Assembly (NCBI GenBank): GCA_017695065.1
Contig: JADILZ010000045.1
Coordinates: forward strand, 1 to 51,196
Length of the DNA: 51,196 nucleotides
Source: Candidatus Cryptobacteroides excrementipullorum
GTDB taxonomy: Bacteria > Bacteroidota > Bacteroidia > Bacteroidales > UBA932
Direction: 5' to 3'
Every line of letters starts with the position of its first letter. The first letter of the stretch is position 1. The notes below the pieces were generated by a model, which saw only the letters and a list, made by a program, of their open reading frames with translations, did no database searches and was not told the origin of the DNA. The position numbers and the translations under genes were made by a program. Positions 1-6,758 of this stretch are shown here, one piece after another.

Positions 1-164
1 AGGTGCCGGCGCAGCGAAGCGGAGCCGCATGCCCCACCGGGGCTGTCACCGTCAGGTGACTGGGGGTGGACAGGCAGGATTTCTGTAAGAAATCCGGTCA
101 TAAATGATAAAATATTGATTTTTAATATAATATGTTAAACATAAATTCGTCGAACTGACGTTAA
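1..164. repeat. Composite hairpin repeat, copy 1 (left end cut by window)
   Basis: Positions 1-95 match 36921-37015 at about 90 of 95 bases. The segment holds three perfect hairpins: GCCCC-acc-GGGGC (31-43), GTCACC-gtca-GGTGAC (45-60) and GGATTTCT-gta-AGAAATCC (77-95). An A+T-rich stretch follows, then the terminal motif TTCGTCGAACTGACGTTAA (146-164). Relative to the second copy it lacks a 23-nt block after AGAAATCC. It is non-coding; short open frames across it are artefacts. It lies downstream of the minus-strand export operon. Confidence 0.85.
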
Positions 165-288
165 GAATTAGCAAAATGCAAGGCATTGAGGATGAGGGCG
201 ACAGGAGTTTACTGGAGTAAATGACTCAGCCCGAATTCCGAAAATAACGCGGCAGTTTGCAATTATGACACACCATCCGGTTCTGTCA
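165..288. other. Intergenic tail after the repeat
   Basis: No gene is seen. A small hairpin TTTAC-tgga-GTAAA lies near 209-222. It could act as a weak terminator for the minus-strand export operon that ends at 289, but there is no clear U-tract. It may instead be another module of the adjacent repeat. Confidence 0.4.
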
Positions 289-1521
289 TCATATACCGGA
301 TGATATACTCTGCCTTGCCTGTGCCGTCCTGCTTTTGAGCATGTGGTTTTCCACGAAGACCGCAATGCATGACAGCAAGTAGTACACCGCAATCTGTATG
401 GTCAGGGCCACTATCTGCGGGGCGGCCATGGAGAGCGATGCCCCGGCAGTGTTCATGTTTATGAATGCCTGTGAGGCAAACGTTGACGGGAAGATATATG
501 AGAACAGCTTCCAGAATGTCGGGAAACTGCTCACCGGCCACGAGAACCCGGTAAGGAACAGGCAGACAGGCGACATGAACAGGAACAGGACGAAGACTGT
601 CTCCCTCCTGCGGATGATGGAGCTGAAGGTGAAGCTGAACACCACGCATGCCGAGACGTAGAACAGAAGCAGAACGAAGATGCTTCCGAAGCTGCAGTTC
701 TGCGGCAGACCGAAGAGCCGTGGCACGATGGCGGCGACATAGGTGCCGATGGCCATGTAGATGAGCCAGTATGCCGCACCTCTTCCGAGTACGGTCCTGG
801 AGATGCCTCGTCCCCTGAAACGGTCAGGCAGCACCGCGAAGCTGCGGTTTTCCTCCCGCATTGTCCCTGTCAGCATGGACACTCCGTAGAACATGGTCTG
901 CTGGATTACTATCAGAAGTACGGCGGACAGGAAGAAAATACTGTAGGAGAACGTCCTGTTGTAAGGCATGTTCTCTTCGTACCTTATCGGCTGTATGAGT
1001 CTGGAGACCTGCTCAGGTGTGTATCCGGCGGCAGAGAACCTTTCTGACTGTATTTCCCTCATCTCCTTGAGCATCACCTGGTTCGCTCCCATCGTGAGGT
1101 TCTTGTAATAGAGGAAGCTGCTCATGTCCGCATAGGTGGAGACCGTAGCCTGCCTCATTTCGGCAAGCCTGTCCCCGTATTCTTCCGGAATCATCACTAT
1201 CCCTTTCACCTTCCTCTTCTGCAGCAGGTCTTCCGCCTGTGGCATGTCCGCGCAGGAATATGCCACATGGAGTTCCCTGGTGGCGTCCAGGTCCCTGGTG
1301 AACTGCCGGCTTTCGCTGCTTCCCGACCTGTCCACCACTGCTATAGGCATGTCGTCCACTGTCCCGTTCATGTATATCAGCCCGTATAGCACCGGATAGG
1401 CGAGTCCCGCGAGGAAGAATATTACCATTACCCCGCTGTCGCTGAATATGTGACGGAGCTCCCGGACGAAGGTTGAGTACCAGTCGGAGAGCCATTGCCC
1501 TGTATATGTGCGGTTTTTCAT
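289..1521 (-). CDS. ABC-2 type transporter permease (second of pair)
   Basis: A 410-residue inner-membrane protein of the ABC-2 permease family (ABC2_membrane_3 type). It has one N-terminal membrane helix (about residues 30-52), a large extracytoplasmic domain (about 55-195), then a cluster of about five hydrophobic helices in the second half. It is the last gene of a minus-strand operon tolC-hlyD-permease-permease, 31 bp after the preceding permease, which has the same architecture. Such pairs work with an HlyD adaptor and a TolC channel to export small molecules or drugs. The substrate cannot be read from sequence. No ATP-binding subunit is encoded in this operon within the window. Family confidence is high, function confidence moderate. 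Confidence 0.9.
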   Translation of the reverse strand: MKNRTYTGQWLSDWYSTFVRELRHIFSDSGVMVIFFLAGLAYPVLYGLIYMNGTVDDMPIAVVDRSGSSESRQFTRDLDATRELHVAYSCADMPQAEDLLQKRKVKGIVMIPEEYGDRLAEMRQATVSTYADMSSFLYYKNLTMGANQVMLKEMREIQSERFSAAGYTPEQVSRLIQPIRYEENMPYNRTFSYSIFFLSAVLLIVIQQTMFYGVSMLTGTMREENRSFAVLPDRFRGRGISRTVLGRGAAYWLIYMAIGTYVAAIVPRLFGLPQNCSFGSIFVLLLFYVSACVVFSFTFSSIIRRRETVFVLFLFMSPVCLFLTGFSWPVSSFPTFWKLFSYIFPSTFASQAFINMNTAGASLSMAAPQIVALTIQIAVYYLLSCIAVFVENHMLKSRTAQARQSISSGI

Positions 1522-1552
1522 CTTGATAGATATGTTCTGTAGTATGTCATTG

Positions 1553-2722
1553 TCATTTTCTCGGGAAATTCTGCAGCCGGTATGCCTTGTGCAGCCTCTT
1601 GTATGTCAGGGCAGGGAGGAAAAGGAACAGCAGCATGTATATTATCTGCGGATACCATCCGCTGAACCCGCTCGCGAATATCGCCTCCTGGACATACATC
1701 AGGTAGTAGTGCCTGAGGGGGAATGCAGCGGCAAGCCCCTGGATGAAAGGCGGCATGGCCTCTACGGGGAAGGTGAACCCGGCCAGTGAGAAGGCGAGCA
1801 CGCTGTACAGCGCCGAGATGCTTATTGCGAGTCTCAGTATCGGGAGGGTGCCTATGATGAAGAATGCCACAGCCTCGCATGCGAGCACCATTACGAATGT
1901 CCCGGCAAACATGTTCCATATCGAGCCTGCCATCGGGAATCCCGCCCAGTCGTACAGGACGATGTCGCATATTATTCCTATGACGGTGAACAGCGCAGTG
2001 TATGGGATGAGCTTCCCTATCATGGCTGCGGACATCGACCCGCCGGCTTTCTCGAGCATGTGGCGCGATGTGCCGTATTTGAGCTCGGACCCGAGGGCAT
2101 ATACGGTGACAAGGATTATTATCATCTCGAGTATCCCCGGCAGCAGGACATTGGTCAGATAGACCCCGTAGTCTGTAGTGACATTCCCTATCTGGTGCGC
2201 GTCTATCACCACGGGCTGTATCTGCCCCATGATGGCCTCGTCGTTCATCCCCTTGGCCCTGAGCACTTCTCTCTGGACTGCACCTGATGAAAGGTTGGCC
2301 ATGGTCAGGAGGTCCTTGTAGGCAAGCGCTCCTCCGACAAAGTACAGTGAATTGACATAAAGTGTCATTACAGGCTGTCCGCCGGAGAGCACATCTTCGT
2401 ACATCCCCTCGGGGATCACGCAGAAAGCGTTTATCTTCCCTGTCTGCAGGGCTTCCCTTGCCTGGCGGTACGAGCCGAAACGGACCGTGCTGCCGAGCTG
2501 GGTGGCATCGAGCTGCCTGATGAAGTTGCGGGAAAGGGAGGAGTTGTCGTTGTCCACCACCCCGATGGGCAGCTCGTCCGGCATCCCGTCTTTCAGGAAG
2601 GTCAGGAAGAACACTGTGCAGAATGCCATGACCCCGACCGAGGCCAGCAGGTATATGGGCCGCTGGCGCATGAGCCGGAGCTCACGGAGCACCGCTGCTT
2701 TCACTTTATGAATGAAGTCCAT
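1553..2722 (-). CDS. ABC-2 type transporter permease (first of pair)
   Basis: A 389-residue paralogue of the following permease: N-terminal cytoplasmic segment, membrane helix at about residues 25-45, a long periplasmic domain with a typical VVDNDNSSLSR-like stretch near residue 57, and five or six C-terminal membrane helices. The gene starts 9 bp after the hlyD stop, so co-translation is likely. Homodimeric or heterodimeric ABC-2 permeases of this type export lipophilic compounds, antibiotics or bile-like molecules. Here it probably pairs with the next gene. The nucleotide-binding partner is not seen. Confidence 0.9.
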   Translation of the reverse strand: MDFIHKVKAAVLRELRLMRQRPIYLLASVGVMAFCTVFFLTFLKDGMPDELPIGVVDNDNSSLSRNFIRQLDATQLGSTVRFGSYRQAREALQTGKINAFCVIPEGMYEDVLSGGQPVMTLYVNSLYFVGGALAYKDLLTMANLSSGAVQREVLRAKGMNDEAIMGQIQPVVIDAHQIGNVTTDYGVYLTNVLLPGILEMIIILVTVYALGSELKYGTSRHMLEKAGGSMSAAMIGKLIPYTALFTVIGIICDIVLYDWAGFPMAGSIWNMFAGTFVMVLACEAVAFFIIGTLPILRLAISISALYSVLAFSLAGFTFPVEAMPPFIQGLAAAFPLRHYYLMYVQEAIFASGFSGWYPQIIYMLLFLFLPALTYKRLHKAYRLQNFPRK

Positions 2723-2731
2723 GGCGCAGTA

Positions 2732-3727
2732 TCAGTCATTCCGGACCACTATTGCTGTCATTCCGGGTCTGAGCCCTTCTATAGGGCTTTCCGGGACGCT
2801 CCTCACTTCGAATGTCTTGGCATCGTAGCTTCCTGTATCCAGGGATGCCCTCCACGTGGCGTAGGATTCCAGGACGCTGATGTAGCTGACCTTTGTCCTG
2901 TACCGGGCGTCCCCGAGGGCCGGTACCGTCACTGTCAGTTCATCCCCGGTCTTGAGCCCGTGCAGCATGTCTTCTCTGATGTTGAAGGTGAACCACACGT
3001 CGTTGAGGTCGGTCACGGCCATCACAGGGGAGCCTTGTCCGACAAGCTCGCCGGCTTTCGGGAATCTGGCCGAAATCACCCCGTCTGCAGGAGAGACAAG
3101 GTAAAGCTCACCCAGATAGGACTCTACTTCCATCAGTGCTGCCGATGCCTGGTCCACAAGAGCTTCCGCTGTCTCCTTGTCTTCTTTCCTGGCTCCGTTC
3201 ACTGCCATGTCGTACTGGGACCTGGCGGCGGCGCAGGTAGCTCTGGCTGCCTTGTACTGTGCCTGGACTTCATCGTATTTCTGCTCGCTGATGACCTTCT
3301 TCTCATAAAGCCTGCCGGTCCTGTCGAATGATTTTTTCATCACTTCCTCTCCGGCCAGGGCCTGCTGCCACAGCTCGTATGCGGCTGCAATCTGCTCCTG
3401 TCTGGCTCCTGTCAGGGCCTTTTCCTTCTGGGCTTCGGCGGCAGACTTCATCGCCATGGCCTGGGCCAGTTTGGACCTTACCTCGGGGCTGTCTATCTCC
3501 ACCAGGGTGTCGCCCTTGTGCACCATGTCCCCCTCTTCCGCGAAGAACTGCTCTATCCTTCCGGGCACTTTCCCGGAGACCCTGTATTCCGTGGCCTCCG
3601 CCTGACCCTGTATCACGACAGGCTTTGGCTTCGACACGATGTATCCTGCAAGAGCCACCACTGCCACTATGGACAGCAGGGCGATTATCCCGATAAGCAG
3701 GTTGTAGCTTTTCTTGATTTTTTCCAT
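2732..3727 (-). CDS. HlyD/EmrA-family periplasmic adaptor protein
   Basis: Membrane fusion protein linking the inner-membrane permeases to the TolC-like channel. It has an N-terminal signal-anchor helix (about residues 10-30), a biotinyl-lipoyl-like hairpin half (VSGKVPGRIEQF and later LVSPADGVISARF), a long alpha-helical coiled-coil between them (about 70-190), and a C-terminal beta-barrel domain. I chose the ATG at 3727 (331 aa, beginning MEKIKKSYN) rather than one 48 nt upstream. It has an AAAGGA ribosome-binding sequence, places the membrane helix near the N-terminus, and avoids a polar extension. It lies between the tolC-like gene and two ABC-2 permease genes on the same strand. Confidence 0.92.
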   Translation of the reverse strand: MEKIKKSYNLLIGIIALLSIVAVVALAGYIVSKPKPVVIQGQAEATEYRVSGKVPGRIEQFFAEEGDMVHKGDTLVEIDSPEVRSKLAQAMAMKSAAEAQKEKALTGARQEQIAAAYELWQQALAGEEVMKKSFDRTGRLYEKKVISEQKYDEVQAQYKAARATCAAARSQYDMAVNGARKEDKETAEALVDQASAALMEVESYLGELYLVSPADGVISARFPKAGELVGQGSPVMAVTDLNDVWFTFNIREDMLHGLKTGDELTVTVPALGDARYRTKVSYISVLESYATWRASLDTGSYDAKTFEVRSVPESPIEGLRPGMTAIVVRND

Positions 3728-3818
3728 TGTATTGTCCTTTATTTTTTGATTTTGACACTGATTAATTTTTCTCAAAAATTTTTTTACGGACCTTTCCGGT
3801 GTATATTGCCGTTTTCAA

Positions 3819-5324
3819 TCAGATGCCGCCGTAGTCCTGTCTCCCTTCCGCGGCGGAGAGTTCGCCTGCCACTATCTGCAGTTCGACTCCCGCATCAATA
3901 TGCTCGGAGTGGGCCTTCATCCATGCGGTCTGTGCTGCCAGAAGGGTGTTGGCCGGGATCACCCCTTCCGAGTATCCTTCCGTGGCTGTCCTCAGGTTTT
4001 CTTCGGCGCTGTCCAGGTTGCTTTCTGTCATGCTGAATCTCTCCAGGGCTTCGCTTTCCCGTTTCCGGAGCTGGGCCACCTGCAGGGATACCATCTCCCT
4101 GGCATCCTGGAGACGGTATCCTGTCAGTACCGCCTCGGCCTTTGCCTTGCGTACCTTCTGCATCGTCTCGCATCCGTGTATTATAGGTATGTTGACAGCA
4201 ACGCCCACATTGAACATGCCTCCGAACTTGTTCTGGTAGCCCCGGTACAGGTTGGGGTTGGTGACGAGCCAGTTGGCTGTCAGGGCTATCTTCGGCATCA
4301 TGTCTGCGCGTGCCATAGCCACTTTCCTGTCATATATCCTGCATGCCAGCTCCAGGCTACGTATCTCCGGCCTGGCGTTGAATATCTCCTCTTCTCCAGG
4401 TGCGGGGCCGATCTGCGGCACAGGCACGTTGTCGAGCTGCTCGTCTGCCAGCCTAAGGTCTGTGTCGAGGCTGAGCCCGCACAGCTTGCACAGAAGCATC
4501 TTGCTCAGTGCCAGTCCGTTCGTGGCCTTGGTCAGCAAGAGGTCGGCTTCGTTTGCCTTGACCTTTACTGACAAGATGTCAGCCTGGGTGGCCACGCCTT
4601 CGGCTACCATTATCTCCGTGTCCCTCAGCATGCTGTGCAGAAGGTCAGCGTAATCCTGCGCGAGCCTCTTCTTTCCGGCTATCGAGACTATCTGCCAGTA
4701 TGCCTTGTCCACTTCGGTGACCACCTCCTTCTGCCTGGTATCGTACCTGGACCTTGCAAGTTCCTCGGCAAGTGCGGCTATCTTGTTCGCCGCCACGATT
4801 TTCCCTCCCATGAAAACGGGCTGCTGAAGAGATACGGCACCTGCGAACATGTTTTCGATGTCGAGCTCGAAGGCCTTGTCTATTTCCGCCCCGATCTGGT
4901 TCACCGGCCCTGAGATGTCTATAGAGGACAGGCTGCCGAGCAGCTGGAGGAGCTGCGGGTTCTCCTGGATTATCTGGCCCAGCGCAGGGTTTGAAAGGAG
5001 CTCGCCGAGTCCGGATTCCAGTGAGCCCTGTATGGTGCTGCCCAGGCCGGAAAGTGCCTCGGACGTGCTTTCCGGAAGGAGGTCGAGGTTCCTGCTGTTG
5101 TACATGTATGCGGCTGATGCCGAGATGTCCGGGAAATAGTTCGCCCTGGCTATCTTCCTGTCATATCCTGCGATTTCCACCTCCTGGCGTGCGATTTTCA
5201 GGTCATTGTTGCTGGCTATGGCCGAATCCCTGCACTGCTGGAGGGTCATTGTCTGTTGTGCGCCTGCTGTCATGGCGGCAGCGAGAAGAAGTACTGCCGG
5301 AATGATTGTTCGTATTGTGTCCAT
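3819..5324 (-). CDS. TolC-family outer-membrane efflux protein
   Basis: Outer-membrane channel component of the export operon. It starts with a clear signal peptide (MDTIRTIIPAVLLLAAAMTA, cleavage near AGAQQ), followed by two OEP-type repeats rich in long helices (MTLQQCRDSAIASNNDLKIA and, in the second half, EIRSLELACRIYDRKVAMAR). Length of about 501 residues is normal for the family. A second ATG lies two codons upstream (5330). It is the first gene of the minus-strand operon and diverges from the AraC-family regulator, with a 194-bp gap holding the control region. I could not find a convincing TAnnTTTG box for this strand. Confidence 0.92.
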   Translation of the reverse strand: MDTIRTIIPAVLLLAAAMTAGAQQTMTLQQCRDSAIASNNDLKIARQEVEIAGYDRKIARANYFPDISASAAYMYNSRNLDLLPESTSEALSGLGSTIQGSLESGLGELLSNPALGQIIQENPQLLQLLGSLSSIDISGPVNQIGAEIDKAFELDIENMFAGAVSLQQPVFMGGKIVAANKIAALAEELARSRYDTRQKEVVTEVDKAYWQIVSIAGKKRLAQDYADLLHSMLRDTEIMVAEGVATQADILSVKVKANEADLLLTKATNGLALSKMLLCKLCGLSLDTDLRLADEQLDNVPVPQIGPAPGEEEIFNARPEIRSLELACRIYDRKVAMARADMMPKIALTANWLVTNPNLYRGYQNKFGGMFNVGVAVNIPIIHGCETMQKVRKAKAEAVLTGYRLQDAREMVSLQVAQLRKRESEALERFSMTESNLDSAEENLRTATEGYSEGVIPANTLLAAQTAWMKAHSEHIDAGVELQIVAGELSAAEGRQDYGGI

Positions 5325-5414
5325 TGTCAAAATAATAATTTCATTAACGCGATGCAGGCTTATACAAAAGGATTGCCTCCTGATTCCCGGACAGACTCTC
5401 TTTCGCCTTTAAAA

Positions 5415-5444
5415 TTGTCAAAAGGTAGAATTTTTTTAATTTTG
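5415..5444 (+). promoter_or_regulatory. Predicted promoter of the AraC-family gene
   Basis: TTG at 5415-5417 is followed after 19 nt by TAATTTTG at 5437-5444, fitting the Bacteroidetes primary sigma pattern (TTTG/TTG, about 19-21 nt, TAnnTTTG). It lies 75 bp before the start codon at 5519. Sequence match only. Confidence 0.6.
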
Positions 5445-5518
5445 CACCCTGTCAGGCAGGAAAAATGCACGGGCACCGGCCCCGTAATCCAGTCCTGACG
5501 GATTAATTTGACAGAAAC

Positions 5519-6433
5519 ATGACACTTGACAGTACACATACCCTGGACCTTGCCAGGTTCCGCCAGCTGTTCCCCGTATCAGACTGCCTGAGCATGGGGG
5601 ACGACTTCTGCGTCATTAACCTCAGATATGACAGATGTCTCGACATCCTCAGCCACCCGTGCCGTTTTGACGGCTTCCTCGCGTTCTTCTGCATATCCGG
5701 CAGGATGAAGGTCTCGATCAACATGACGGAGTTCGATGTGGTGGAGAACTCCCTTTTCATCAACCTTCCCGGAAACATCATCAGGGTCTCCGAACTGGAA
5801 GACTCGCAGAAGGAATGTCTGAATTTCGTTGTGGTAGCCATGTCGAAAGAATACATGGGCGGGCTGAAGGTGGACATGGGCAAGCTCATCGAGAAGGGCA
5901 TGATACTGCTCGGGAACCCGTGCTTCATCCTGGAGAAGGACGAGGTGGAGATGGCCCGCCGCTATCTTGACCTTGCGGCCGGCGTGCTCGGGTCCAACTT
6001 CATGTACAAGCGCGAGAGCATGTCTTCCCTCCTCTCGTCTATATTCTATCTTGCGGGTGGCATGATGGAGAGGAGGATGGCGGCAGGACAGAGGAAAGAT
6101 ATTGCCCCGTCCGACCGCAGCAAGGCGGTGTTCGACCAGTTCCTGAACCTTGTCTCGGAGTATCACACAGAGCACCGCGGCATGGCTTTCTATGCCGACA
6201 GGCTGTGCCTCACGCCGAAGTACCTGTCGAAACTTGTCAAGACTGCCTCAGGCAAGTCCGCCCCTGACTGGATCGACGGTTTCGTCATCCTCGAGGCCAG
6301 GAACATGCTCAGGTATTCGGACATACCGATAAAGGAGATAGTGTCCCGCCTCAATTTTCCCAACCCTTCCGCTTTCCACAAGTTCTTCAAGCAGAAGACC
6401 GGGCTCACCCCTCTCCAGTACAGAAAGTCATAG
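5519..6433 (+). CDS. AraC-family transcriptional regulator
   Basis: A 304-residue regulator. The N-terminal part (about 1-180) is a cupin-like sensing domain without a confident ligand assignment. The C-terminal part (about 205-304) is a two-helix-turn-helix AraC DNA-binding domain, visible as the first HTH around FYADRLCLTPKYLSKLVK and the second around IPIKEIVSRLNFPNPSAFHK, ending in the family hallmark FKQKTGLTPLQYRKS. It is divergent from the TolC-HlyD-permease operon, the usual arrangement for a local activator of an efflux system, so it most likely controls that operon. Control of the downstream PUL is less likely because a terminator-like hairpin and another regulator (17158) separate them. 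Confidence 0.92.
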   Translation: MTLDSTHTLDLARFRQLFPVSDCLSMGDDFCVINLRYDRCLDILSHPCRFDGFLAFFCISGRMKVSINMTEFDVVENSLFINLPGNIIRVSELEDSQKECLNFVVVAMSKEYMGGLKVDMGKLIEKGMILLGNPCFILEKDEVEMARRYLDLAAGVLGSNFMYKRESMSSLLSSIFYLAGGMMERRMAAGQRKDIAPSDRSKAVFDQFLNLVSEYHTEHRGMAFYADRLCLTPKYLSKLVKTASGKSAPDWIDGFVILEARNMLRYSDIPIKEIVSRLNFPNPSAFHKFFKQKTGLTPLQYRKS

Positions 6434-6758
6434 TCTTCTGAACATATAAAAGCCTCATGTCCATGCCGCATTAAAAGCAATTCGCCGGAGCGGCGTTATT
6501 TTAAGTCCACTTTATGAGAATCGGGACGGATTGGTAATTGTCTGAAGTGTAGTATTTTACATTTTCAGACTGCCTCATTCTGTCCACTTGTTGCCTTTGT
6601 CGTCCAGGCGCCCTGACCGACAGGACAGGTACTTTCCGTAAATTTGGACTCGTTTCTGTTGCAGGACAAGACCTGGTCCCAGGTACAGCCTTGGCCGGTG
6701 CAATGGCGGCCGTGTCATCCCGCAGCAGACTTGATAACACTAAAAAACTATCAACTGT
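6434..6758 (+). promoter_or_regulatory. Control region upstream of the PUL
   Basis: This 325-bp gap has no gene. After the terminator-like hairpin it carries an imperfect inverted repeat with arms GTCTGAA (6540-6546) and TTCAGAC (6564-6570) and inner TGTA/TACA bases. GTCCACTT occurs at 6505-6512 and again at 6582-6589. TAAATTTG at 6639-6646 matches the -7 box and would give a 5' leader of about 105 nt before the SusC start. No good -33 TTTG is seen at the expected distance, consistent with an activator-dependent promoter. Confidence 0.5.
6483..6502 (+). terminator. Probable terminator after the AraC-family gene
   Basis: Hairpin CGCCG-gag-CGGCG (6483-6495) followed by TTATTTT. It sits 50 bp after the AraC-family stop codon and before the PUL promoter region. 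The stem is short but G+C-rich. Confidence 0.5.
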
